Assembly: GCA_016869695.1 (NCBI GenBank)
Contig: VGDN01000015.1
Coordinates: 1-12,823 of the forward strand
Length of the DNA stretch: 12,823 nucleotides
Direction: 5' to 3'
Source: Alphaproteobacteria bacterium
GTDB lineage: Bacteria; Pseudomonadota; Alphaproteobacteria; Rickettsiales; UBA1997
Shown: piece by piece, positions 1 through 7,258 of the stretch
Layout: each line of letters opens with the position of its first letter
Numbering within the stretch: position 1 is the first letter of the stretch
The notes under the pieces: model-generated
Told to the model about the DNA's origin: nothing
Seen by the model: the letters and a program-made list of their open reading frames with translations, nothing else
Database searches by the model: none
Program-made: the position numbers and the translations under genes

Positions 1-1
1 C

Positions 2-1186
2 ATGGTTTTCTCGACATTCTATCCACCACTATTTTATACATTGGCTATAACTGCACTCATATTCCTTCTTGCATTTAAGCATAATATATTAAATTGGAAG
101 AATATGATTATATTTGGTATATGTGGAATATTATCTATTTCTACCTACCTCATTTATATACAAGATTTGGCGCTAGCCCTCGTAAATACAGTCTATCCAG
201 GCAATAGAACTGTTAATGGTGGAGATGTTGGATTGCTTCAATTTGTCTCACAATTCTTTCCCTCAATCATAATTAATCAATATAATGGAGAAAGCTTATA
301 TTCTAATATATGTGAGTTAAGTGTAGTCGGATCTTATTTATTATTAATAATGATAATATTCGGAGATTGGAGAAAATATCTTCAAAATCTCACATTAGAA
401 GAAAAGAAATCTTTAATAATATTATCTATATCATTCTTAATAATATCTATCTGGATGACATTACCAATATCTGGCAATCTGGTAAAAATCATTCTTCTTA
501 ATCATGTACCTGGAGTTAGATTAATCTTTGCTACAGGATTTATTATACTTGGAATATCTGCAATAATTCTAAGAAAACTGGAATTTGTTTTATCTCCTAC
601 CAGAATTACATTATTCTTTTGTTTAATATTGGGATCAGTTTTTCTACAAAATATAAATAATATTGAAGGTCTAATAATCATTCCGCTATTTATTATCGTC
701 TTACTCATTCACTATTCAATATATCATTTCGATCAGAGAAATCTTACCAGAATTCTTTTATTATTGGTCGTAATAAATAATATATTTACTAATATATTTT
801 TTAACCCCTTACAATCAACAAGACCAATATTTTCAACGCCTCAAACCAACTTTATTAAATCACTACAAAATAAAGAAAATTTTACCGATGAGGGATTTTT
901 TAAGTTGGGATTACCAGGAGCTACCGCAAATTCACTGGGATTACCATCTATTGCCCACGTAATATATGTGCCTCAACTAAAATTCTTCCGCTGTTATTTT
1001 CCAGAGATTCCTGAAAAAGAATTCAATAATATATTTAATCGCTATTTACATGCACATATCTCAGATGATATAGACCACCCAATAAATATCCAAACAGATT
1101 TATCAGTTTTGCCATTAAAAAGATTTGAGGAAGTAAAGGAAAATACTCAAATCCAACAATGCATCAAGAACTTATCAATTAAATAA
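2..1186 (+). CDS. Multi-pass membrane protein, 5' end outside window
   Basis: The frame is open to the left edge, so the ATG at base 2 is probably internal and the gene partial. The visible 394 residues hold about eight or nine hydrophobic segments (roughly 6-25, 32-50, 77-92, 105-123, 136-157, 161-190, 203-216, 224-241, 250-269), then a C-terminal soluble part of about 120 residues. A loop reading TVYPGNRTVNGG (about residues 63-74) and a later PGVRL before a membrane helix recall large uncharacterised polytopic proteins of the DUF7657/YfhO-like, glycosyltransferase-C-like type. That is recollection, not a search result. If right, the protein would act in the cytoplasmic membrane on cell-surface glycans or lipids. 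It is much more AT-rich than genes beyond 2.5 kb, with many ATA isoleucine codons, which may mean acquisition. Its stop overlaps the cysS stop region by 8 bp, tail-to-tail. Confidence 0.7.
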   Translation: MVFSTFYPPLFYTLAITALIFLLAFKHNILNWKNMIIFGICGILSISTYLIYIQDLALALVNTVYPGNRTVNGGDVGLLQFVSQFFPSIIINQYNGESLYSNICELSVVGSYLLLIMIIFGDWRKYLQNLTLEEKKSLIILSISFLIISIWMTLPISGNLVKIILLNHVPGVRLIFATGFIILGISAIILRKLEFVLSPTRITLFFCLILGSVFLQNINNIEGLIIIPLFIIVLLIHYSIYHFDQRNLTRILLLLVVINNIFTNIFFNPLQSTRPIFSTPQTNFIKSLQNKENFTDEGFFKLGLPGATANSLGLPSIAHVIYVPQLKFFRCYFPEIPEKEFNNIFNRYLHAHISDDIDHPINIQTDLSVLPLKRFEEVKENTQIQQCIKNLSIK

Positions 1187-2510
1187 TCTTCCACACCGTC
1201 TTCCCATCCGCAACATCCTCCAACACCACCCCTCTTCCAACCAACTCCTGCCTTACTTCATCTGCCTTGGTAAAGTTTCTTTCTTGTTTATATTTCAAGC
1301 GTATAGCTATTTGGGAATTAATATATTCTTCATCAATATCGCTATTACTTTTTTTACTAAAGAACTGAGCATCAAATAAACCCAAAAAGCTCAATGCTGC
1401 CATTAATTCTTCTTTCTCATTATGTTTCGCCATTCGATGCAATTCAGCGATCACTTTAGATATATTCAAATCGTCAGATAAGCACTCGATAATAATATTC
1501 GGAACACTGAACATTGGACACTTGGCACTGAGAACTGAATTATGAAACTTCTCCATCGCCATTTGGGCATCCGCAAGCGCCTTCTCGTTAAAATCTAAAG
1601 GTTTGCGATAATGAGTGGATAATAATAAATAACGAATCACCGAACCATAAACTCCTTTATCCAACAAATCTCGGACCGTCACAAAATTTTTTAGTGATTT
1701 ACTCATCTTCTCACCATTCACGGTCAGGAATCCATTATGAATCCAGAAGCGCGCAAAATGTGAGTTAGGATTAGCGCAGCGGCTTTGCGCTATTTCATTC
1801 TCATGATGCGGAAATTGTAAATCGGCACCACCACCATGAATATCGAAATCCGCACCAAGATATTTTGAACTCATTGCCGAACATTCAATATGCCAACCAG
1901 GCCGACCATTACCCCATGGGCTTGCAAATATACTTGATATATCATCTTCATTATCCGCCGGTTTCCACAAAACAAAATCGAGTGGATGTTTCTTATATTC
2001 CGCCACTTCAACTCGTGCACCAGCAATCATTTCATCAATATGACGATTGGATAATATACCATAATCATTATATGATGTAACATCAAATAATACGTGACCT
2101 CCACTAATATATGCATGACCGGAAGATATTAGTTGTTCAATCATCATGATCATTTCTACAATATGTTCAGTCGCACGCGGCTCATATGTTGGGCGCAATA
2201 TATTAAGCGCATCCATATCAGCATAAAAAAACTCAGTAATTCTTTTGGTTAGACTCTGAATTGATATTCCTTGCTCTTTCGCTGCAACATTGATTTTGTC
2301 ATCAACATCGGTGATATTGCGCACATATGTTACCTTCGGAAAAACCACACACGCCAAACGGAATAATATATCATAAATTACCGCTGACCTAGCATTGCCA
2401 ATATGTGGACGATCATAAACTGTTGGACCACAAACATACATCTTTAGATGCTCCGGTTCTAGGGTTGATATTACTTCTTCTTTCCGAGTAAGTGTATTAA
2501 AAAACTTCAT
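1179..2510 (-). CDS. cysS: Cysteinyl-tRNA synthetase
   Basis: Class I aminoacyl-tRNA synthetase that charges tRNA-Cys with cysteine in the cytoplasm. At 443 residues it is near the usual 450-470. The HIGH signature is HIGN (36-39), after the CGPTVYD strand containing Cys27. The second signature is KMSKS (268-272). The catalytic zinc site is Cys27, Cys210 (in GWHIECSAMS), His235 or His236 and Glu239 (in FPHHENE). The C-terminal anticodon-binding end ADEVRQELVGRGVVLED (about 416-432) is typical. The ATG overlaps the stop of the upstream thioredoxin-like gene as ATGA, so translation is probably coupled; a weak AAGG lies before the start. Residues about 325-336, just past the catalytic core, are encoded by a 7-nt repeat array and do not look like family sequence. 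ATA isoleucine codons are frequent, as in the neighbouring membrane-protein gene. Identification is certain. Confidence 0.97.
   Translation of the reverse strand: MKFFNTLTRKEEVISTLEPEHLKMYVCGPTVYDRPHIGNARSAVIYDILFRLACVVFPKVTYVRNITDVDDKINVAAKEQGISIQSLTKRITEFFYADMDALNILRPTYEPRATEHIVEMIMMIEQLISSGHAYISGGHVLFDVTSYNDYGILSNRHIDEMIAGARVEVAEYKKHPLDFVLWKPADNEDDISSIFASPWGNGRPGWHIECSAMSSKYLGADFDIHGGGADLQFPHHENEIAQSRCANPNSHFARFWIHNGFLTVNGEKMSKSLKNFVTVRDLLDKGVYGSVIRYLLLSTHYRKPLDFNEKALADAQMAMEKFHNSVLSAKCPMFSVPNIIIECLSDDLNISKVIAELHRMAKHNEKEELMAALSFLGLFDAQFFSKKSNSDIDEEYINSQIAIRLKYKQERNFTKADEVRQELVGRGVVLEDVADGKTVWKII
1503..1537 (-). repeat. In-frame heptanucleotide array inside cysS
   Basis: On the cysS coding strand this reads as five successive 7-mers: CAGTTCT, CAGTGCC, AAGTGTC, CAATGTT, CAGTGTT. 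They share a NAGTGNN-like pattern. This is the same flavour as the array between the lptC-like gene and aroC. It encodes about residues 325-336 (SVLSAKCPMFSV), in the linker between the catalytic core and the anticodon-binding helices, and keeps the frame open. Confidence 0.6.
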
Positions 2511-3076
2511 TCGTATAATACCTTAATAATCTTATTGCGCAGATAGTTCTTACTTTTCTTACCAATAAACTTCATCGCCACTTCACCATCGCGTGAAAGC
2601 AGAATGGTAAATGGGATATGACCTTTATAATGAATCCCCTTCTTTGCTAGAAATTCCCTAAAACCATCTTTGAAAGCGAGAAAATGAGACTGGAAATAAA
2701 TGTCACCAAACTTGTTTAGATGTTGCTTGAGATCATCACTAGTGATGTCACGATCAATCGCCAGTACGATGAATTGTAAATCGGTATTCTGGAACTCGCG
2801 CGCAGTCTCATTAATCACTGCAAAATTCTCGTTACAGATTTTACACCAGGTGGTATAGAGATAGATCAGCACCGGCTTTTCATCATACTTTTCAATCTCA
2901 CTTACAATCTGCGAAGTAGTCATCGCGATTGGCGCCATATCATTAAAAATAATATTTTTTGACTGCGGAATTTGTGCTGCACTCCTCTCCACATTTTCAA
3001 TAAAATATTGCCACGAGATAAGGCCGATTAAGGCGAAAATGATAATGGTTAAAAAAAACATCTGACGATTTTTCAT
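2507..3076 (-). CDS. Membrane-anchored thioredoxin-like protein (TlpA/ResA type)
   Basis: 189 residues from the chosen ATG. An N-terminal hydrophobic segment (about 6-25) acts as a signal anchor, so the domain should face the periplasm. The thioredoxin fold follows, with active site WCKIC (77-81) after a beta strand (VLIYLYTT) and a cis-proline near residue 155 (HIPFTILLSRDGE). These are hallmarks of TlpA/ResA/DsbE-like thiol-disulfide oxidoreductases used in cytochrome c maturation or periplasmic reduction; the substrate cannot be told. An earlier in-frame ATG at 3113-3115 would add 13 residues (including KSKIKNPKSKI) that are only the translation of the adjacent GATTTTN heptad repeat. The inner start is preferred because it leads straight into the signal anchor. 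The stop overlaps the cysS start (ATGA), so the two form an operon. It is divergent from folB. Confidence 0.85.
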   Translation of the reverse strand: MKNRQMFFLTIIIFALIGLISWQYFIENVERSAAQIPQSKNIIFNDMAPIAMTTSQIVSEIEKYDEKPVLIYLYTTWCKICNENFAVINETAREFQNTDLQFIVLAIDRDITSDDLKQHLNKFGDIYFQSHFLAFKDGFREFLAKKGIHYKGHIPFTILLSRDGEVAMKFIGKKSKNYLRNKIIKVLYE

Positions 3077-3081
3077 TATTT

Positions 3082-3147
3082 TTGATTTTGGATTTTTGAT
3101 TTTAGATTTGATCAAATTTCAAATCAAAAATCTAAAATCTAAATTCC
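3082..3147. repeat. Inverted heptad-repeat pair between divergent genes
   Basis: Left arm 3082-3109 is four 7-mers of TNGATTT (TTGATTT, TGGATTT, TTGATTT, TAGATTT). Right arm 3120-3147 is the complementary flavour (CAAATCA, AAAATCT, AAAATCT, AAATTCC). The arms can pair over about 20 bp with two mismatches. Each arm, read on the strand of its own gene, ends within about six bases of a start codon: the thioredoxin-like ATG at 3076 on the minus strand and the folB GTG at 3148 on the plus strand. No other promoter-like sequence is recognisable in this spacer, so the array must overlap both leaders. Confidence 0.75.
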
Positions 3148-3498
3148 GTGCTGATCCGAATAAAAAATCTCCGACTCAAAACTATCCTTGGCGTTCATGC
3201 CTGGGAGGCGCATGTGGATCGCGAGATCATTATTAATGCCGAACTCGAGACCAATCATCTCGACTCGCTCACTAGTGACAATATCGCCGACACGATCGAT
3301 TACGATATCATCATTAATAAAATTAAACGCTTGGTTGCGACCAAGAAATTCAAACTCATCGAAAAAATGGCCGTCGAGATCATGCGTGAGATTATGGAAG
3401 ATAAGCGAATTAGCCGCTGCAGGCTTGAGGTGGATAAGGTTGGCGTGGTTGATTCAGTCGATTCTTTTTCGGTAACTCTAGAGCACAGAAATGGATAG
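3148..3498 (+). CDS. folB: Dihydroneopterin aldolase
   Basis: Cleaves 7,8-dihydroneopterin to 6-hydroxymethyl-7,8-dihydropterin plus glycolaldehyde in folate synthesis; the product is the substrate of FolK, whose gene starts at 12619. At 116 residues it is the normal size. Family features are visible: GVHAWE with Glu20 (equivalent to catalytic Glu22), the DTIDYDII stretch with Tyr52, FKLIEKMA with Glu72 (pterin-binding glutamate), and Lys97 in VDKVGVVDSVDS (equivalent to catalytic Lys100). The start is GTG at 3148; an in-frame stop at 3133 rules out a longer form and no ATG fits. There is no Shine-Dalgarno sequence and the heptad array ends at base 3147. The stop overlaps the next gene by 8 bp (ATGGATAG), suggesting coupled translation. 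Confidence 0.9.
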   Translation: MLIRIKNLRLKTILGVHAWEAHVDREIIINAELETNHLDSLTSDNIADTIDYDIIINKIKRLVATKKFKLIEKMAVEIMREIMEDKRISRCRLEVDKVGVVDSVDSFSVTLEHRNG

Positions 3499-3907
3499 TA
3501 GCATCGAGCAAATCCTCAAAATCATTCACCTACAAAACCTTACGCGCAAGCTGCTAACAGCTCTGTGCTATGTCCTGATTTTGGGCGGAATTATGGTTTA
3601 TGTTTTTTACACATTCAGCCAAGGTCGTGCGATCAAGCTGGTCACCAAACATGCGGAAAATATCAAAAAATATCAGACCGAAAAAATCATGACCAACCCA
3701 CGCATCAAGCTACAGCACGCTGATGGTAAAGTTTACGACATCCGCGCTAAAAAGGCTTTTCACAAAAATGAAAATGACGTGATTTTATATGATGTTTTTG
3801 CGGAAGGAGAGATTGGCAAGATAACCGCGGGAGAGCTTGATATTAGCGAAGAGGGAGATCATCTCATTTTTAGCAAAAACCCAGTTTTGATTTTGAATAA
3901 AAAATAA
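3491..3907 (+). CDS. lptC: LptC-like LPS-transport protein
   Basis: 138 residues: a short cytoplasmic N-terminus, one transmembrane helix (about 21-43), then a beta-rich periplasmic domain. The stretch NPRIKLQHADGKVYDIRA followed by ILYDVFAEGE and ITAGELDI fits the LptC/OstA jellyroll pattern, in which LptC bridges the LptBFG ATP-driven extractor and LptA. It is shorter than the usual 180-200, so the jellyroll may be abbreviated. LptC commonly neighbours lptA and lptB, but here it overlaps folB upstream and is followed by aroC, so context gives no extra support. The start overlaps the folB stop. The family call rests on fold pattern and topology; it could be another OstA-like anchored protein. 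Confidence 0.6.
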   Translation: MDSSIEQILKIIHLQNLTRKLLTALCYVLILGGIMVYVFYTFSQGRAIKLVTKHAENIKKYQTEKIMTNPRIKLQHADGKVYDIRAKKAFHKNENDVILYDVFAEGEIGKITAGELDISEEGDHLIFSKNPVLILNKK

Positions 3908-3984
<77 letters not shown>

Positions 3985-5139
3985 ATGAACAAATTCGGCG
4001 AAATTTTTTCCTTCACCACTTGGGGCGAAAGCCATGGAGAAGCAATCGGCTGCGTAGTTGATGGCTGCCCTTCCCTTTTAGATTTAAACGAATCCGACAT
4101 CCAAAAATATCTCGACAAGCGCCGTCCCGGCCAATCGAAATTCACCACACAGCGCCAAGAAAAAGATCGGGTAAAGATTTTGTCAGGAGTCTTTGAGGGC
4201 AAGACTACCGGCACTCCGATTAGCTTAATCATTTTTAACGAAGATCAAAAATCTGCCGATTATTCCGACATCAAAGATAAGTTCCGCCCATCTCACGCCG
4301 ACTACACTTACTTCAAAAAATATGGCATTCGCGATTATCGCGGCGGCGGCAGGTCATCAGCACGCGAAACCGCGATGCGCGTAGCTGCAGGAGCTGTTGC
4401 TCGTAAAATTCTTGCACGTGAAAAAATCGAAATTGTCGGCTACTTAACGCAAATCGGCGAAAAGCATATTGACCGCTCACGCCTTGATTTAAGCGAGATC
4501 ACGAAGAATGACTTCTTCTGTCCTGATGCCATAGCTGCTAAAAATTTTGAGGATTATTTGCTTGAGATAAGAAAGTCAGGAGACTCTGTTGGTGCGGTTG
4601 TAGAGGTAGTCGCGCGCAATGTTCCAGTTGGCTTAGGCGAACCGATTTACAACAAACTCGATGCCCGCTTGGCTGCCGCAATGATGTCGATCAACGCCGT
4701 CAAAGCAGTTGAGATTGGCGATGGCATGAGTGCTGCAGGCAAGCGTGGTTCTGAGCTCGCCGATGAGATGTTCACTGATCAACAAGTTCAAAACTCAAGA
4801 GAACGAGACCTAGGATCCCCCCTATTTAGGGAGGATCGAGTTGACACGCAGCGAAGCGAAGCGAAGCGATGGGGGGTGCGTTTCAATACCAATCACTCCG
4901 GAGGCACTCTCGGCGGAATTTCTTCAGGACAAAATATTGTTATCCGCTTTGCCGTAAAACCCACCAGCTCAATCCTGATGCCGCGCCACACCATCGACAT
5001 CAATGGTAATAACACCGACATCATCACTAAAGGCCGTCACGATCCATGTGTCGGCATCCGCGCCGTTCCTGTTGGCGAAGCAATGATGGCTTGCGTACTT
5101 GCTGATTTTCTTTTGCTACAAAAATCACGTCATTTTTAG
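3985..5139 (+). CDS. aroC: Chorismate synthase with in-frame insertion
   Basis: Converts 5-enolpyruvylshikimate-3-phosphate to chorismate using reduced FMN; the last shikimate-pathway step, feeding aromatic amino acids and the folate precursor p-aminobenzoate. All three family signatures are present: [14 protein letters not shown] (14-27, His17), [17 protein letters not shown] (122-138) and [17 protein letters not shown] (351-367). RPSHADYTY (101-109) and [11 protein letters not shown] (306-316) are also typical. It has 384 residues against about 350-365. The surplus maps to residues about 270-298 (including [20 protein letters not shown]), encoded by a hairpin-bearing repeat-like block, in the loop before the FNTNHSGG strand. 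Core motifs on both sides are intact and in frame, so the enzyme is probably functional. The ATG follows the heptad array and no Shine-Dalgarno sequence is visible. Confidence 0.95.
   Translation: MNKFGEIFSFTTWGESHGEAIGCVVDGCPSLLDLNESDIQKYLDKRRPGQSKFTTQRQEKDRVKILSGVFEGKTTGTPISLIIFNEDQKSADYSDIKDKFRPSHADYTYFKKYGIRDYRGGGRSSARETAMRVAAGAVARKILAREKIEIVGYLTQIGEKHIDRSRLDLSEITKNDFFCPDAIAAKNFEDYLLEIRKSGDSVGAVVEVVARNVPVGLGEPIYNKLDARLAAAMMSINAVKAVEIGDGMSAAGKRGSELADEMFTDQQVQNSRERDLGSPLFREDRVDTQRSEAKRWGVRFNTNHSGGTLGGISSGQNIVIRFAVKPTSSILMPRHTIDINGNNTDIITKGRHDPCVGIRAVPVGEAMMACVLADFLLLQKSRHF
4807..4880 (+). repeat. Palindrome-bearing insertion within aroC
   Basis: GATCCCCCCTA (4814-4824) pairs with TAGGGAGGATC (4827-4837) across a two-base loop with one mismatch. 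Downstream are tandem GCGAA units (about 4851-4868) and a G6 tract (4871-4876) that could pair with the C6 tract of the first arm. The encoded peptide is arginine- and charge-rich and does not resemble chorismate synthase. The exact borders are estimates from where family-like sequence stops and resumes. Confidence 0.6.
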
Positions 5140-5238
5140 ACAGATTAAGATCTCCCTGATTGCTTGTTTTATTTTCAAGAATAGCCCGGCACTTGCTTGC
5201 GCGCCTAGCTCAAGCTTCCTTCAAGTAATAATAAATTT

Positions 5239-5937
5239 ATGAAAAATCTTACCAAGATCACTGCATTGATGTGTCTAATGGCTACAACAGCCCTAGCTCA
5301 ACCCGGCCCCGGAGGTCGTGGTGGGCCTGGTGGTTCCGGTGGTAGCGCTCCTGGTGGTAATGGCGGTGGCCCACATCCACAAATGCAACAACAGCCTAGT
5401 GGAGAACGTCCGCAAGCAATGCAACAACCTCATGGTGGAGCTGGTGGCCCAGGGGGCGGACGTCCGCAAGGCATACAGCAAGGCAGACCAGGTGCTGAAA
5501 ACAGAGAGATGAGGCAAGATCACAGAGAAATCAGATCTGACAAAGCCGAGATCAGAAATGACATGAAGGAGCTCAAAAAAGATATCCGCGAAGGTGCAAG
5601 TAAAGAAGAAATCACCAAGGATAGACAAGAGCTAAGAAATGATAGACAACAGTTCAGACAAGACAGAGGAGATATGGGAAGAGATAAAATGAAGCTTCAT
5701 CATGACCAGATGGAGCGCCGTGATGAAATGAGAAATAATAAGGAGATGGAACATCGTGGCGATAGAATAAAACATCATCGCGACATGATGGAGCGTCGCC
5801 ATAATCAGATGAAACACCGCGATGAAATGAATGGAGGCCGTGGCGACAAAATGGAGCATCATCATAACAAAATAATGGGTCATCGCGATGGGATGAATGA
5901 TGATCAAAAACAACAGCCAGAAACAATTCAGGAATAG
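5239..5937 (+). CDS. Secreted Gly-rich, charged, Met/His-rich protein, unknown function
   Basis: I do not recognise this gene. Its 232 residues fall into four parts. Residues 1-20 are a clear signal peptide with an ALA cleavage site, so the protein is exported. Residues 21-88 are a low-complexity Gly/Pro/Gln region (GGRGGPGGSGG-like), probably disordered. Residues about 89-150 are a highly charged stretch with 7-residue periodicity (EIRSDKA, EIRNDMK, and so on; Asp recurring every seven), probably a long helix or coiled coil. Residues 151-220 carry 11 His and 11 Met in 70 residues, with four [HR]RDxM motifs (160-164, 180-184, 193-197, 215-219) and HHH at 207-209. The only Cys is in the signal peptide. 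Met/His spacing suggests periplasmic metal binding (copper, nickel or zinc), but this is inference. No Shine-Dalgarno sequence or clear promoter is visible in the 99-bp leader. Confidence 0.8.
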   Translation: MKNLTKITALMCLMATTALAQPGPGGRGGPGGSGGSAPGGNGGGPHPQMQQQPSGERPQAMQQPHGGAGGPGGGRPQGIQQGRPGAENREMRQDHREIRSDKAEIRNDMKELKKDIREGASKEEITKDRQELRNDRQQFRQDRGDMGRDKMKLHHDQMERRDEMRNNKEMEHRGDRIKHHRDMMERRHNQMKHRDEMNGGRGDKMEHHHNKIMGHRDGMNDDQKQQPETIQE

Positions 5938-6062
5938 TCAACTATTATGACACCACATCACCACCAATGTTACAATCGGTACAGTTCTAGGTCAGAGCCT
6001 TCAGAATCATGTCTTAGTACGAGATCGTGACAACTCTAAAGACGGATTTAATGACTTACTGA
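5938..6062. other. Convergent spacer, nothing recognised but a heptad run
   Basis: This spacer lies between two converging genes. I see no stem followed by a T tract on either strand. From about 6052 it becomes a degenerate 7-nt run (GACTTAC, TGACTAC, TGACTGT) that continues into the last codons of hflK. Confidence 0.5.
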
Positions 6063-6080
6063 CTACTGACTGTCTGCCGA
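6052..6080 (-). repeat. Degenerate heptad run across the hflK stop
   Basis: Successive 7-mers close to TGACTNN run across the hflK stop codon, so the last few residues (SADSQ) and the TAG are encoded by the repeat. It has the same period as the other arrays in the window but a different motif. Confidence 0.45.
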
Positions 6081-7208
6081 CTTACTTTGCTTGATCTCAC
6101 TTAGTGGAAAGTACGGCGTCACACCCGACTTGGCGGCGCTTTTGTCTATGAAGATTTTGTCCATGTCACCGTAAATCTTTTCCATCGTTTCGAGATAGAT
6201 TCGTTTTTTGGTCACCTTCTTTGCTTTACTGTACTGGCTGTAAACCGCATTAAATCGGCCTGCCTCACCTTGCGCATGAGCGACCACTTCTTGTGCATAA
6301 GCAGAGGCTTGCTCCTTGGCCTGAGCCGACTCGCCGCGCGCCCTCGGGATTATATCATTGGCATAAGATTGTGCTTGGTTGATCTCTTTTTCCTTATCGG
6401 CCTTGGCGGTCTGTACATCGCGAAAAGCATCAATTACTTGCGCCGGTGGATCAACACGACGCAGCTGCACCAGCACTATACGCACGCCAGCTTGATAAGA
6501 GTTAAGGATATCCTGTAGCAGATCCTTAGTTTCTTGCTCGATCTTACCTTTGCCATCGGAAAGAGCGCTGGCGATTGGTGTGCGGGCAATGATCTCGCGC
6601 ATTGCGCCCTCGGCGGATTTGCGGATGGCTTCTATCGGCTCGACGATATTGAAAGTAAAATCTTTGATGTCGGCAATCTGCCACTGCACTTGGAACTCAA
6701 CGTCAACAATATTCTCGTCACCAGTCAGCATTAAGCTCTCAGCATTGAAGTTGCGACCATCGGACTTTCTTCTGCTAGAAGAGAAGCCGAACTCTTCGGT
6801 GTTTACAGCTGTAACGCTCTTTTTGATAACCTTTCCAAAAGGGTAGGGAATGTGATAGTTAAGGCCTGGAATCGTGGTTCTGTAGAACTTGCCAAAGTAG
6901 AGCGTGACGGCGTTTTCATCGGTATCGACTTGGTAAAATCCAAGCGAAAGCCAGAAGATAACAAGACCTAGAGCGATTAATCCGAACTGCGATTTTGGCG
7001 CCTTCTCAGAAAATTTTTTACAGAGGTCGAAGAGTTTTTTAAAGAAATCCTCCGGATTTATTTTTGGCTGTTGCGGTGGCGGAGGAGATTGTCTTCCTGA
7101 GTTTTGTTGCTCAGTTCTTTTCTGTTCCGGATTAGGTTTCTGGTTATGATTACCAGTACCTCCACTCCATGGCCCCCAAGGCCCTGCGTTCATTAGAAGT
7201 TTTAGCAT
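6063..7208 (-). CDS. hflK: HflK, SPFH-domain modulator of FtsH
   Basis: 381 residues, about the size expected of HflK. With HflC, HflK forms a membrane cage around FtsH and modulates its degradation of membrane proteins. Visible parts: a Gly/Pro/Gln-rich cytoplasmic N-terminus with GPWGPW (9-14), one transmembrane helix (about 76-92), then the SPFH/band-7 domain beginning YQVDTDENAVTLYFGK (92-107). RVDPPAQVIDAFRDVQ (251-266) and the Ala/Glu/Gln-rich helix beyond 267 are characteristic of HflK rather than HflC. The start at 7208 leaves only a few bases to the heptad array; ATG at 7191-7193 (beginning MNAGPWGPW) is equally plausible and would drop five residues. hflC normally follows hflK directly, but here the next gene is an unrelated convergent one. 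The last residues are encoded by a heptad run. Confidence 0.93.
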   Translation of the reverse strand: MLKLLMNAGPWGPWSGGTGNHNQKPNPEQKRTEQQNSGRQSPPPPQQPKINPEDFFKKLFDLCKKFSEKAPKSQFGLIALGLVIFWLSLGFYQVDTDENAVTLYFGKFYRTTIPGLNYHIPYPFGKVIKKSVTAVNTEEFGFSSSRRKSDGRNFNAESLMLTGDENIVDVEFQVQWQIADIKDFTFNIVEPIEAIRKSAEGAMREIIARTPIASALSDGKGKIEQETKDLLQDILNSYQAGVRIVLVQLRRVDPPAQVIDAFRDVQTAKADKEKEINQAQSYANDIIPRARGESAQAKEQASAYAQEVVAHAQGEAGRFNAVYSQYSKAKKVTKKRIYLETMEKIYGDMDKIFIDKSAAKSGVTPYFPLSEIKQSKSADSQ

Positions 7209-7210
7209 AT

Positions 7211-7258
7211 TTTTTGATTTTGGATTTTGGATTTTTGTATTCGTTCAAATCAAGAATC
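7211..7258 (-). repeat. GATTTTN heptad array upstream of hflK
   Basis: On the plus strand TTGATTT, TGGATTT, TGGATTT and related 7-mers follow the hflK start; on the coding strand they are AAATCCA/AAATCAA units ending just before ATG. A shorter opposite-sense piece (AAATCAAGAATC, 7247-7258) lies next to the long palindrome. A near copy of it (AAATCAAAAATC, 7422-7433) lies on the palindrome's far side. Confidence 0.65.

Noticed and set aside
5140..5238. Promoter for the Met/His-rich gene
   Set aside because: TTGCTT and TAATAAT-like words occur, but not at acceptable spacing, so no promoter is called.
5293..5941. Long antisense frames opposite the Gly-rich/Met-His gene
   Set aside because: They arise from biased codon composition of the plus-strand gene; the plus frame has a signal peptide and coherent domain pattern, whereas the antisense products do not.
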